Counted from the stretch's first letter, positions 17,447 through 25,932 are shown. The stretch is DNA of 64,000 nucleotides from Aequorivita vladivostokensis (GCF_000952855.1 NZ_JSVU01000001.1:434001-498000); one strand, 5' to 3'. The notes: a model not told the origin generated them from the letters alone. Numbers and translations: made by a program.

Positions 17447-19246
17447 ATGCAGAACAATCTCCTCCAGCTTTTGCTGCTTCTGTTGGTTTGGAATCTTCAT
17501 TCACAGGATATTCAACACCAGAAGGCCAAAATCGATTCCATAAATAAAATCTATGTGCAGGGGCTCAACCTCCCGCAGGATTCCATAGTTGCCATTTTTA
17601 AAAAAAACCTAAACGACGCCCGTAAAATAGAATATAAACTGGGCCAGGCTGATGCCCATTCCCAGTTGAGTTTGGTGTATGGATATCAAGGTAATTACGA
17701 AGAAAGCACCAAGCAAGCAATTAATGGGATCAAGATTTATGAGAAACTCGGCAAAATGGAGCGTGTGGCAGATTATTATGCGGAATTGGGTTATAGTATG
17801 AAATATCGCGATTTGCCCAAGGCCCTTAGCTATATGCAAAAAGGGAAAAATATTGCAGAAGCCAATAATTTTGAGAATGAACTCAAGGATATTTATAATA
17901 ATTACGGGGTTTTAAAGGAAATAAATAAGGAGCTGGACAGTGCCCTGTTCTATTTTGAAAAGGGCTTGGAGATAAAGCTGAAACGTAACGATACTATTGG
18001 CATTCCCTACAGTTGGAGCAATATGGCCGGGACATATGGTTTACAGGGAAATTTTTCTAAATCGAGGGAATATTTCAACAAATCGCTTCAGCAACGTTTA
18101 CAGTGGGCAGATTCGTTGGGGATTGCCGAAAACTATACCCAATTGGGAGAAGTTTTTATTGCTGAGGAAAAATGGAGCAATGCAATTCCGCTAGTCCATA
18201 AGTCGTTGCCTATTTCAAAAAAGAAACAATATCAAAACCTCACCCAGTATAACTACAAGCTGCTTTCTGATATCTATAAGAAATTAAAAAATACAGATTC
18301 GGCACTATTTTATTTTGAACAATATGCGGCAGTAAAGGACAGCGTTCACGGATTAAAGGTACAGGAAAGAATTGCGGCCTTGAACGTGGAATTTGATACC
18401 GAAAAAAAACAAAACGAAATCCTACAACAACGCGCCCAGCTGGCAGAAAAAGATTTGGAGGTGCGCCGAAAAAACACTTTTATTTTTGGCAGTCTTGGGC
18501 TGGCTTTGGTTCTCGGGCTGCTGGGCTATTTACTCTATAACCAGCAGAAGCTCAAAAACCGCCAACTTCAAAAAGAAGGCGAGTTAAAAACGGCTTTGGC
18601 AAAAATTGAAACCCAAAATAAACTGCAGGAACAGCGTTTGCGAATTTCTCGCGATTTGCACGACAATATTGGGGCGCAGCTCACTTTTATAATTTCCAGC
18701 ATTGACAACCTGAAATTCGGCTTTACGGACATTGGTGAAAAACTTGGCAACAAACTTAGCGGAATCAGTGCCTTTACCTCGCAGACCATTTATGAACTGC
18801 GCGACACTATTTGGGCGATGAACAAGGAAAACATAACTTTTGAGGACCTGCAGGCCCGAATCGCCAATTTTATTGAGCACGCCAAAAACGCTTCGGAAAA
18901 AACCGAATTCTCCTTTAATATTGAAGAGAGTGTTGATGAATCGCATGTCTTCTCATCTGTAGAGGGAATGAATATTTACAGAATCATTCAAGAGGCGGTA
19001 AACAATTCATTGAAATATGCCGACGCCGACGAAATCGAGGTGAATATTTCAAAAGGAGATGGGCGGTACCTAATTGAGATTACCGATAACGGAAAAGGAT
19101 TCGAACCGGAAACGATCGTTATGGGCAACGGGCTAAACAATATGAAAAAACGCGCTCGGGAGATAGGTGGTACACTTCAACTTAAATCCTCTAAAAAAGG
19201 AACTTCTATATTGTTGAGATTGGCGAAACCATTTATGGAGAAATAA
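17447..19246 (+). CDS. TPR-containing sensor histidine kinase (HisKA_3 type)
   Basis: A 599-residue membrane kinase. It has an N-terminal signal or anchor (MQNNLLQLLLLLLVWNLHSQ), a periplasmic array of tetratricopeptide repeats at about residues 60-310 (e.g. 'ALFYFEKGLEIKLKRNDTIG'), a transmembrane helix near 345-365 (FIFGSLGLALVLGLLGYLLY), a coiled linker, the HisKA_3 dimerization domain with phospho-acceptor His405 in 'SRDLHDNIGAQL', and a HATPase_c domain (N box EAVNNSLKYA, G1 box DNGKGF). It should sense a periplasmic protein or signal through the TPRs and phosphorylate the LuxR-type regulator 82 bp downstream. It is preceded by a co-transcribed small membrane protein. Confidence 0.92.
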   Translation: MQNNLLQLLLLLLVWNLHSQDIQHQKAKIDSINKIYVQGLNLPQDSIVAIFKKNLNDARKIEYKLGQADAHSQLSLVYGYQGNYEESTKQAINGIKIYEKLGKMERVADYYAELGYSMKYRDLPKALSYMQKGKNIAEANNFENELKDIYNNYGVLKEINKELDSALFYFEKGLEIKLKRNDTIGIPYSWSNMAGTYGLQGNFSKSREYFNKSLQQRLQWADSLGIAENYTQLGEVFIAEEKWSNAIPLVHKSLPISKKKQYQNLTQYNYKLLSDIYKKLKNTDSALFYFEQYAAVKDSVHGLKVQERIAALNVEFDTEKKQNEILQQRAQLAEKDLEVRRKNTFIFGSLGLALVLGLLGYLLYNQQKLKNRQLQKEGELKTALAKIETQNKLQEQRLRISRDLHDNIGAQLTFIISSIDNLKFGFTDIGEKLGNKLSGISAFTSQTIYELRDTIWAMNKENITFEDLQARIANFIEHAKNASEKTEFSFNIEESVDESHVFSSVEGMNIYRIIQEAVNNSLKYADADEIEVNISKGDGRYLIEITDNGKGFEPETIVMGNGLNNMKKRAREIGGTLQLKSSKKGTSILLRLAKPFMEK

Positions 19247-19251
19247 ACTAA

Positions 19252-19298
19252 TACGGCAAATGCCCTATTTTCCGGTTGTCTTTTTTAAGCTAATTTCA
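19252..19298 (+). promoter_or_regulatory. Operator-promoter D of the response regulator gene
   Basis: TACGGCAAATGCCCTA (19252-19267), TTT, a 20-bp spacer and TAATTTCA (19291-19298) keep the geometry of the other four sites. A second possible promoter, TTG (19276-19278), 21 bp, TATCTTTA (19300-19307), overlaps it. The regulator gene starts at 19328. Confidence 0.65.
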
Positions 19299-19327
19299 GT
19301 ATCTTTAAACGACTAACCAAACAGAAA

Positions 19328-19975
19328 ATGTTGAAACTCGCCATTGTTGACGATAATTCCTTCCTTATCCACGCCGTAAAGGAGAAACTTTCTTTTTTTG
19401 AAGATGTTTCGGTCAAGCATACCTCGTTGAACGGTAGTGAGCTGCTTACAAAATTGGAGGAAAACCACAACCTAGATTTAATATTGATGGATATTGAAAT
19501 GCCCGTTCTCAACGGCATCGAAACCACGCAAATCGTTAAGCAGAAATATCCACACATCAAAATAATCATGCTTACGGCTTTTGACAATGACGAACATATT
19601 TTCAACGCCATAAAAGCGGGTGCGGACGGGTATTTGCTGAAGGAAATAAACCCAAAAGATTTATACGACGGAATTTTGGAAACCTTAAATGGCGGCGCGG
19701 CGATGAACCCTTCCATTGCGATGAAAACCTTGAAACTATTGCGAAACCCCATAGATATTCAAAACCTGAAAGACAAGGAGGAAATCTCCCTTTCCACCCG
19801 CGAGGTTGAGGTTTTGGAGCAGCTCAGCAAAGGTTTAAGTTATACGGTAATTGCAGATCATCTTTTTCTTTCGCCCAGCACGGTCCGAAAACACATTGAA
19901 AATATCTACAAAAAACTACAAGTGCACAGCAAGATTGAAGCGGTGCAAAAGGCGAAAAATCATAATATAATTTAA
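19328..19975 (+). CDS. LuxR/NarL-family response regulator
   Basis: A 215-residue response regulator. The receiver domain spans residues 1-120 with the acidic pair Asp8-Asp9, phospho-acceptor Asp55 in 'LILMDIEMPVLNG', and Lys in 'GYLLKEI'. The LuxR-type helix-turn-helix is at about 148-210 (LSTREVEVLEQLSKGLSYTV, then SPSTVRKHIENIYKKL). It pairs with the HisKA_3 kinase just upstream. Such regulators bind short palindromes as dimers, making it the best candidate to recognise the five boxes at 14.6-19.3 kb, one of which precedes its own gene. That assignment is inference. Confidence 0.93.
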   Translation: MLKLAIVDDNSFLIHAVKEKLSFFEDVSVKHTSLNGSELLTKLEENHNLDLILMDIEMPVLNGIETTQIVKQKYPHIKIIMLTAFDNDEHIFNAIKAGADGYLLKEINPKDLYDGILETLNGGAAMNPSIAMKTLKLLRNPIDIQNLKDKEEISLSTREVEVLEQLSKGLSYTVIADHLFLSPSTVRKHIENIYKKLQVHSKIEAVQKAKNHNII

Positions 19976-19978
19976 AGT

Positions 19979-20006
19979 ACCAAAAAATTTAAAATCCAAA
20001 TTCCAA
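19979..20006. repeat. AAATCCAAATTCCAAAAG motif patch after the response regulator gene
   Basis: A single AATTCCAAATT-family copy between the response regulator and the M28 peptidase genes. Confidence 0.5.
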
Positions 20007-20113
20007 AAGTCTAGATTTCTCGAAGCTAGGATAAGATTTCAATGGTTTTGACAAGTCTGGATGTTTTTTTTGCTTACGGTTTCCATAAGCTTTTAGTACT
20101 CCCAAATATATCG

Positions 20114-20122
20114 TAGTTTTAG
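20114..20122 (+). promoter_or_regulatory. -7-like box before the M28 peptidase gene
   Basis: TAGTTTTAG resembles TAnnTTTG, about 43 bp before the ATG at 20165. It lies upstream of an in-frame TTG at 20132. Confidence 0.35.
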
Positions 20123-20164
20123 ATTTCATTTTTGAAAAAATCTTTGAAACCTAAAATACTTATT

Positions 20165-21709
20165 ATGCAGAAGTTATCCCTTTACATCTTTCTCCTTTTA
20201 TTACCATTACTGGGCTTTTCGCAGGAAAAGAACACCGTAATTGAAAACATCCAAAAAGAGGCTTACGAAAATTCACAATTAGAAATACTTGGGCACGAAT
20301 TAATGGACGATATCGGTCCGCGTTTAGTTGGCACGCCCCAAATGCAGCAAGCCCACGATTGGGCCGTTGCCAAATATAAAAGTTGGGGTATTTCCGCAGA
20401 AAACCAACAATGGGGCGAATGGAAAGGCTGGGAGCGCGGCATAACCCATATCGATATGGTTTCGCCACGTGTTCAAACCTTAAGCGGGACACAATTAGCG
20501 TGGAATCCAGGTACCTCCTCAAAAGGCGTAACTGCTGAATTGATTGTGCTTCCCGAAATAAAGGATTCAATTTCATTCAGAAAATGGTTGCCGAATGTGA
20601 AGGGAAAATTCGTGATGGTTGCGATGAGACAGCCCACGGGAAGACCGGACGATAATTGGAAAGAATGGGCCACACCCGAATCTTTTGAAAAAATGAAGAC
20701 GGAAAGAGAAGAAATGACCAAAGCCTGGAACGAAAACATAAAACGCAGCGGCTACGACCGGAGAAGCATTATTCCAGCCTTGGAAGAAGCCGGTGCAGTT
20801 GGCATTGTTGATTCGTACTGGTCCAAAGCTTTTGGCGCGAATAAAATCTTCGGGGCGCGCACCAAAAAAATTCCTACCGTAGATATTCAGTTGGAAGATT
20901 ACGGTATGCTTTACCGGATGGTAGAACACGGCGACAAACCGAAAATACACGTGGTTGCAGAATCTAAGGATTTGGGGGTAATGCCTGCTTTTAACACCAT
21001 CGCAGAAATTAAAGGCACTGAAAAACCTGAAGAATACGTAATCCTTTCAGCACATTTTGATTCGTGGGACGGCGGAACGGGCGCAACAGATAACGGCACT
21101 GGAACTTTAGTGATGATGGAAGCCATGCGAATTCTAAAAAAAGTATATCCCAATCCAAAACGCACAATTTTAGTGGGCCATTGGGGAAGTGAAGAGCAAG
21201 GTTTAAACGGATCTTCTTCCTTCGTTGCAGACCATCCCGAAATTGTAAATAACATTCAAGCGGTTTTCAATCAGGACAATGGAACCGGAAGAGTAAAGAG
21301 TATTAATGGCGCTGGATTTTTACAGTCTTATGATTATATTTCACGATGGTTGCGTGCTGTGCCAGATACAATTCGCAAAAATATTGAAACCACTTTTCCC
21401 GGCTGGCCAGCAAGCGGTGGCTCAGACAATGCCAGTTTTGTGGCGGCCGGTGCACCCGCTTTCAGCTTGAGTTCTTTAAGTTGGGATTATTGGAATTACA
21501 CTTGGCATACAAACCTTGATACCTATGATAAAATTGTTTTTGACGATGTGCAAAGCAACGTAATTTTAACTGCAATTTTGGCTTATATGGCTTCGGAAGA
21601 CGATTCAAAAACTTCGCGCGAGCAAATTATTCTGCCAATTGATGATAAAACAGGAGAACGCCAAACTTGGCCAACACCGAGGGTTCCCCAAAGAAAAGGA
21701 GGAATGTAA
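20165..21709 (+). CDS. M28 family metallopeptidase (secreted)
   Basis: A zinc-dependent exo- or carboxypeptidase-like enzyme of 514 residues from the ATG at 20165. That start is preferred over an in-frame TTG at 20132 because it gives a clean signal peptide (MQKLSLYIFLLLLPLLGFSQ). A PA-like insert precedes the M28 catalytic domain at about 275-480. The metal ligands appear in order: 'SAHFDSWDGG.GATDNGTG' (His, Asp), 'WGSEEQGL' (Glu-Glu), 'SGGSDNASF' (Asp), and 'TWHTNLDTYDKI' (His). It is periplasmic or secreted and likely used in peptide nutrition. It converges with metK; a strong hairpin lies between. Confidence 0.92.
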   Translation: MQKLSLYIFLLLLPLLGFSQEKNTVIENIQKEAYENSQLEILGHELMDDIGPRLVGTPQMQQAHDWAVAKYKSWGISAENQQWGEWKGWERGITHIDMVSPRVQTLSGTQLAWNPGTSSKGVTAELIVLPEIKDSISFRKWLPNVKGKFVMVAMRQPTGRPDDNWKEWATPESFEKMKTEREEMTKAWNENIKRSGYDRRSIIPALEEAGAVGIVDSYWSKAFGANKIFGARTKKIPTVDIQLEDYGMLYRMVEHGDKPKIHVVAESKDLGVMPAFNTIAEIKGTEKPEEYVILSAHFDSWDGGTGATDNGTGTLVMMEAMRILKKVYPNPKRTILVGHWGSEEQGLNGSSSFVADHPEIVNNIQAVFNQDNGTGRVKSINGAGFLQSYDYISRWLRAVPDTIRKNIETTFPGWPASGGSDNASFVAAGAPAFSLSSLSWDYWNYTWHTNLDTYDKIVFDDVQSNVILTAILAYMASEDDSKTSREQIILPIDDKTGERQTWPTPRVPQRKGGM

Positions 21710-21730
21710 TTTTTTAAATCACAAAAAAAT

Positions 21731-21771
21731 AAATCCCAAATTCCAAAGAGTACACTTGGAATTTGGGATTT
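21731..21771. terminator. Bidirectional hairpin between the M28 gene and metK, made of AATTCCAAATT repeats
   Basis: AAATCCCAAATTCCAA (21731-21746) and its exact inverse (21756-21771) form a 16-bp stem with a 9-base loop between convergent genes. It belongs to the AATTCCAAATT repeat family, which seems to have been used as a terminator here. T tracts are weak. Confidence 0.55.
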
Positions 21772-21804
21772 GTGTTTTGGAATTTATTTGGAACTTGGTA
21801 TTTG

Positions 21805-21822
21805 TCCCGATAGCTATCGGGA
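21805..21822. repeat. 18-bp palindrome TCCCGATAGCTATCGGGA
   Basis: A perfect palindrome just after the metK stop codon. Related sequences form the terminator core at 47984-48005 and lie inside the GSCFA gene at 14237-14254. Confidence 0.75.
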
Positions 21823-21828
21823 TGGATT

Positions 21829-23082
21829 TTACAAGTTGAATGCTTCCTTCACTTTATCAACATAATCCAACTTCTCCCAAGTGAAAAGCTCCACTTCTTT
21901 TGTAATTTGTCCATTGTACGGGCTTTCAAAAGTTTTGGTAATCACTTCAGGATTTCTTCCCATATGTCCATAAGAAGCCGTTTCGGAATAGATAGGGTTT
22001 CTCAATTTCAACCTTTTTTCAATTGCGGCAGGACGCATGTTGAATATTTCTGAAACCTTTTTAGCGATTTCGCCGTCAGAAAGTTTTATCTTTTTAGAGT
22101 TGTAAGTGTTCACCAAAATTGAAGTTGGTTCTACTACACCAATTGCGTAACTAACCTGAACTAAAATTTCGTCTGCAACACCTGCAGCAACTAAGTTTTT
22201 TGCAATATGTCGCGCTGCATAAGCCGCACTTCTATCAACTTTACTCGGGTCTTTTCCGCTAAAAGCACCGCCACCGTGCGCGCCTTTTCCGCCGTACGTA
22301 TCAACGATGATTTTTCTTCCAGTTAAGCCCGTATCTCCGTGTGGGCCACCAATTACGAATTTCCCCGTTGGATTTATGTGGTAGGTAATATCGTCATTAA
22401 ACAATTTCTGAACGTAATCCGGAAGTTGTTTTTTAACGCGTGGAATCAAAATTTCCGTGATATCCTTTTTGATTTTCGAAAGCATTTTTTCGTCTTCATC
22501 AAAGTCATCGTGCTGTGTGGAAACAACAATTGCAACAATTTTCTGCGGAATATTATCGTCGCTGTATTCAATGGTTACCTGGCTTTTCGCATCGGGGCGC
22601 AGATATTTTATTGCCGAATCCTCACGGCGCAACGCAGCCAATTCAATCAAGATTTTATGCGAAATATCCAAAGCCAACGGCATATAGTTCTCGGTTTCCT
22701 TGGTAGCATAACCAAACATCATCCCTTGATCGCCAGCGCCTTGTTCTTCTTTATTCGCGCGGTCCACACCTTGGTTAATATCCTGTGATTGTTCGTGAAT
22801 CAATGAAATAACTCCGCAGCTATCGCCACTAAATTTGTATTCGCCTTTTGTGTAACCAATCTTGTTAATTACGTCACGTGCAATATTTTGCACATCAAGG
22901 TAGGTATTGCTTTTCACCTCGCCTGCCAAAACAACTTGTCCGGTGGTGACCAACGTTTCGCAAGCTACCTTACTTTCAGGGTCGAAAGCCAAAAAATTAT
23001 CTAAAAGCGCATCGCTAATTTGATCCGCAACTTTGTCTGGGTGTCCTTCAGAAACGCTTTCCGAAGTAAATAAATAGGCCAT
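21829..23082 (-). CDS. metK: S-adenosylmethionine synthetase
   Basis: MetK makes SAM from methionine and ATP. The 417-residue protein is full length and carries the family signatures '[18 protein letters not shown]' near residue 8, '[12 protein letters not shown]' near 115, and the Gly-rich '[19 protein letters not shown]' near 272. It is transcribed away from the methionine operon. Its leader of about 120 nt contains a SAM-II type aptamer (23148-23194), so the product should shut off its own synthesis. A minus-strand promoter is at 23210-23238. Confidence 0.98.
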   Translation of the reverse strand: MAYLFTSESVSEGHPDKVADQISDALLDNFLAFDPESKVACETLVTTGQVVLAGEVKSNTYLDVQNIARDVINKIGYTKGEYKFSGDSCGVISLIHEQSQDINQGVDRANKEEQGAGDQGMMFGYATKETENYMPLALDISHKILIELAALRREDSAIKYLRPDAKSQVTIEYSDDNIPQKIVAIVVSTQHDDFDEDEKMLSKIKKDITEILIPRVKKQLPDYVQKLFNDDITYHINPTGKFVIGGPHGDTGLTGRKIIVDTYGGKGAHGGGAFSGKDPSKVDRSAAYAARHIAKNLVAAGVADEILVQVSYAIGVVEPTSILVNTYNSKKIKLSDGEIAKKVSEIFNMRPAAIEKRLKLRNPIYSETASYGHMGRNPEVITKTFESPYNGQITKEVELFTWEKLDYVDKVKEAFNL

Positions 23083-23147
23083 AAAATGGTTTTAAAATTT
23101 ATAGTTTTCAGAAGATTTGACGAAAGCGCCGAAGGGAAGTTTTCACT

Positions 23148-23194
23148 GCCTTTAGCATTTTTTATTGAGGTTGCAATCAGTCAAATCTTTCCTC
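23148..23194 (-). promoter_or_regulatory. SAM-II riboswitch in the metK leader
   Basis: Reading the minus strand: P1 arm GAGG (23194-23191), then AAAGATTTGACTGATTGCAA, the P1 partner CCTC (23170-23167), AATAAAAAATGCTAAAGGC. The order and conserved blocks (GAUUUrAC, AUUGCA, AUAAA, GCUAAA) fit the SAM-II pseudoknot consensus as I remember it. A 10-base sequence GTCAAATCTT (23121-23112, minus) can pair exactly with AAGATTTGAC inside the aptamer (23189-23180), giving a mutually exclusive fold. No clear terminator follows, so control may be translational. Confidence 0.75.
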
Positions 23195-23209
23195 TTAATT
23201 TGTCTTGGG

Positions 23210-23238
23210 CAAAAGTAAAAAAATTAAATGAACCGCAA
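23210..23238 (-). promoter_or_regulatory. metK promoter
   Basis: On the minus strand TTG (23238-23236), 18 bp, TACTTTTG (23217-23210). Transcription would start near 23204, just before the SAM-II aptamer. Confidence 0.55.
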
Positions 23239-23265
23239 TTTTATTTAAAGTTTTTTGGCGAAATA

Positions 23266-23298
23266 TTTGGTTATTAAATTTTTCCGAACATATATTTG
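23266..23298 (+). promoter_or_regulatory. Promoter of the methionine operon
   Basis: TTTG (23266-23269), 21 bp, TATATTTG (23291-23298) followed by CAC: a near-ideal Bacteroidetes promoter. It places the transcript start about 25 nt before the SAM-I aptamer. Confidence 0.7.
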
Positions 23299-23328
23299 CA
23301 CTCACAAAGTTCAAATCTTTACTGAAAT

Positions 23329-23464
23329 GTTATCAAGAAAGGCCGAGGGAATAGACCCTATGACGCCTTAGCAACCCTTAAATTCCCGCGCAGGTGGGAA
23401 TCTCATTTAAGAAGGTGCTACATTCTACAACAATCCTGAAAATTCAGAATTGATGATAGATAAC
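23329..23464 (+). promoter_or_regulatory. SAM-I (S-box) riboswitch upstream of metY
   Basis: All S-box hallmarks are present in order: P1 GTTATC (23329-23334) pairing with GATAAC (23459-23464); ATCAAGAAAGGCCGAGGGA; the P2/pseudoknot region with CCCTATGACGCC; GCAACC; a variable P3 hairpin (TTCCCGC/GTGGGAA); GGTGCTA and TTCTAC. A hairpin CAATTTC/GAAATTG (23472-23491) with a T-rich tail follows. Its loop TTATC can pair with GATAA of P1, which would give a switch between P1 plus terminator and antiterminator. It should repress metY-metX-hom-metH-metF when SAM is high. Confidence 0.95.
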
Positions 23465-23592
23465 GACAAGACAATTTCTTATCTGAAATTGCTTTTCAAT
23501 TATTCTTTTTAACATTTTTCTATTAAAGTACGTCGCAAGGCGCATTTTGGCTTTTGTTTTAATTTTTTTATTAACTCAAAAAAACTAGAAAA

Positions 23593-24888
23593 ATGAGTAC
23601 ACAAAACAATTTCGCAACAAACTTGTTGCACGCAGGACACGATGTAACCGCCAACGGAGGAACCAGAGCGGTGCCAATTTACCAAACTTCCAGTTACGTT
23701 TTTAAAAATAGCGACCACGCTGCAAACCTGTTCAATCTTTCCGAACCCGGATTTATTTATTCGCGCCTTAACAATCCAACTTGCGATATTTTGGAAAAAC
23801 GTTTGGCGGCTTTGGAAGATGGTATCGGCGCGGTTACCACTGCATCGGGCGCATCTGCCATTTCCACAACATTGCTGACACTGCTTCGCGCGGGCGACCA
23901 TATTGTGGCGTCCAGCAGTTTGTACGGTGGAACTTTCAATTTGTTAAACGTTACTTTACCGCGTTTGGGAATTACAACCTCGTTTATCGATGGTTCAAAT
24001 CCTGAAAACTTTGGAAAAGCCGTAAAAGAAAATACTCGCGCAATTTTCATCGAATCCCTCGGAAATCCGAAGTTGGATGTTTTGGATATCGAAGCGATTG
24101 CCGCTGAAGCAAAGGCGAATAAAATTCCACTAATTGTGGATAATACGGTCGCTTCTCCGGCTTTGTTGAACCCTATTGCGCACGGTGCAAATATTGTAAT
24201 CCATTCCCTCACAAAATACATCAACGGAAACGGGACAACACTGGGTGGTGCAATTATTGACGCAGGAAATTTTGATTGGGCCAACGGAAAATTCCCTGAA
24301 TTTACCGAACCCTCTGCAGGTTATCACGGTTTAGTTTATTCCGAGGTTTTAAAGGAAGCCGCTTTTATCGCAAAAGTACGCCTTGAGGGGCTTCGCGATT
24401 TCGGCGCGGCTTTGAGCCCGTTTAGCGCTTTTCAGATTATTCAAGGTTTGGAAACTCTGGAAATTAGAATTAAAAAACACAGCGAAAATGCGCTGAATAT
24501 CGCCAAATGGCTTCAAAGTAGAGAAGAAGTAGCTTGGGTGAATTACCCCGGTTTGGCGGATAATCCGTATTTCAACCTCGCCCAAAAATACCTTCCCGAA
24601 GGACAAAGTGGCTTGGTTACTTTTGGCGTAAAAGGAGGCTTCGAAGCTGCGAAAAAAGTAGTTGATAATGTGAAGTTATTTTCACTTTTAGCAAATATAG
24701 GCGATACGAAATCCTTGATAATTCACCCTGCTAGCACAACGCACCAACAGTTAAACGAAGCAGATCAAACGGCCTCGGGGGTAAGTCAAGATTTAATCAG
24801 ACTTTCCGTTGGCTTGGAAAATATCGACGATTTAAAGACAGATTTGGAACAAGCTTTCAAGAGCGTTTTTAAAGAACAATTGGTTTAG
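23593..24888 (+). CDS. metY: O-acetylhomoserine aminocarboxypropyltransferase (sulfhydrylase)
   Basis: A PLP enzyme of the Cys/Met metabolism family that makes homocysteine from O-acetylhomoserine and sulfide. The 431 residues match the MetY length. The PLP-binding lysine is Lys208 in 'SLTKYINGNGTT'; other signatures are 'RLNNPTCDILEKRLAALEDG' and 'HPASTTHQQL' near residue 376. It is the first gene after the SAM-I riboswitch and precedes metX, which makes its substrate. The ATG at 23593 follows about 130 nt of AT-rich leader after the aptamer. Confidence 0.96.
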   Translation: MSTQNNFATNLLHAGHDVTANGGTRAVPIYQTSSYVFKNSDHAANLFNLSEPGFIYSRLNNPTCDILEKRLAALEDGIGAVTTASGASAISTTLLTLLRAGDHIVASSSLYGGTFNLLNVTLPRLGITTSFIDGSNPENFGKAVKENTRAIFIESLGNPKLDVLDIEAIAAEAKANKIPLIVDNTVASPALLNPIAHGANIVIHSLTKYINGNGTTLGGAIIDAGNFDWANGKFPEFTEPSAGYHGLVYSEVLKEAAFIAKVRLEGLRDFGAALSPFSAFQIIQGLETLEIRIKKHSENALNIAKWLQSREEVAWVNYPGLADNPYFNLAQKYLPEGQSGLVTFGVKGGFEAAKKVVDNVKLFSLLANIGDTKSLIIHPASTTHQQLNEADQTASGVSQDLIRLSVGLENIDDLKTDLEQAFKSVFKEQLV

Positions 24889-24892
24889 AAAA

Positions 24893-24948
24893 TCTCAAAT
24901 CTCACGTCTCAAGTCTCAAATCTAATGTCTCACATCTCAATTCTAACA
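24893..24948. repeat. Heptamer array (TCTCANN) running into the metX coding start
   Basis: Eight units in 7-base register: TCTCAAA, TCTCACG, TCTCAAG, TCTCAAA, TCTAATG, TCTCACA, TCTCAAT, TCTAACA. The metX ATG (24925) lies inside the fifth unit. Confidence 0.85.
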
Positions 24949-25932
24949 ATAGCAGATTACACCACAAAAAGTGGAGTTAGCCTCAAAAATCTTCCCTTAA
25001 GCTACCAAGTTTTTGGGAAGCAATTGGGCACGGCTCCCGTGGTTTTGGTAACGCACGCGCTTACCGGAAACAGCAATGTTTGCGGTGAAAAAGGCTGGTG
25101 GAAAGATTTAATTGGCCCTGAGAAATGTATCAATAGTGAAGAATATACAATTCTATCATTCAACATTCCAGGCAATGGATACGACGGATTTTTAATTGAA
25201 AATTATGAATACATAACCATTTACGATGTTGCCAAATGGTTTTTAACAGGATTGCAACTACTTAAAATATCGAAAGTTTTTGCAGGAATCGGAGGTTCTT
25301 TGGGCGGAAGTATTCTTTGGCAAATGGCAGTTTTAAAGCCTGCATTATTTCAAAATATAATTCTAATTGCTACGGATTGGAAAGCGACGGATTGGTTAAT
25401 TGCGCAATGCAGAGTTCAGAAGCAGATTTTATATAATTCTGAAAATCCTGTGCACGATGCGCGAGTACATGCGATGACTTTCTATAGAACCCCGCAGTCT
25501 TTTAAACAGAAATTCAATAGAAGTTTAAACGAAGCGAAGCATATTTTCAATGTTGAAAGTTGGTTGCTTCACCACGGTGAAACCTTACAAAAACGCTTTC
25601 AATTACAAGCCTATAAATTGATGAACCACTTGTTGGTTACCTCAGATTTTAAAACAGAGGAAGCGTTTTTGAGTATGGCATCTAAAATTGAAGGAAACAT
25701 CTATTTGGTGGGCATTGACAGCGACGGATTTTATTTAAACGAAGAGATAAAAGAGACGTATTCCGCATTAAAACCTTTAAAAGACAACGTGCATTTTGCC
25801 GAAATAAATTCCATTCACGGGCACGATGCATTTTTAATTGAATACGAACAATTAACGGGAATTCTGAACCCCATTTTTAATTCAGAATTAGTTACAAAAA
25901 CAAAAAATTATGAGCACGCAAGTATTGGATAA
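24925..25932 (+). CDS. metX: Homoserine O-acetyltransferase
   Basis: An alpha/beta-hydrolase-fold acyltransferase of 335 residues that activates homoserine with acetyl-CoA. It shows the MetX motif 'THALTGNSNV' near residue 44, the nucleophile elbow 'GGSLGGS' with Ser125, and the C-terminal 'INSIHGHDAFLIEYEQL' carrying the catalytic His. The start codon and first eight codons (MSHISILT) are built from the heptamer array, so the N-terminus is recruited repeat DNA. The 3' end overlaps the homoserine dehydrogenase gene by 23 bp, implying translational coupling. The whole path homoserine to homocysteine is in this operon. Confidence 0.93.
   Translation: MSHISILTIADYTTKSGVSLKNLPLSYQVFGKQLGTAPVVLVTHALTGNSNVCGEKGWWKDLIGPEKCINSEEYTILSFNIPGNGYDGFLIENYEYITIYDVAKWFLTGLQLLKISKVFAGIGGSLGGSILWQMAVLKPALFQNIILIATDWKATDWLIAQCRVQKQILYNSENPVHDARVHAMTFYRTPQSFKQKFNRSLNEAKHIFNVESWLLHHGETLQKRFQLQAYKLMNHLLVTSDFKTEEAFLSMASKIEGNIYLVGIDSDGFYLNEEIKETYSALKPLKDNVHFAEINSIHGHDAFLIEYEQLTGILNPIFNSELVTKTKNYEHASIG

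Noticed and set aside
23086-23277. A 63-codon plus-strand reading frame in the metK-metY gap
   Set aside because: It lies entirely over the metK leader, SAM-II aptamer and promoter, has no recognisable protein features, and reads the complement of conserved RNA elements.
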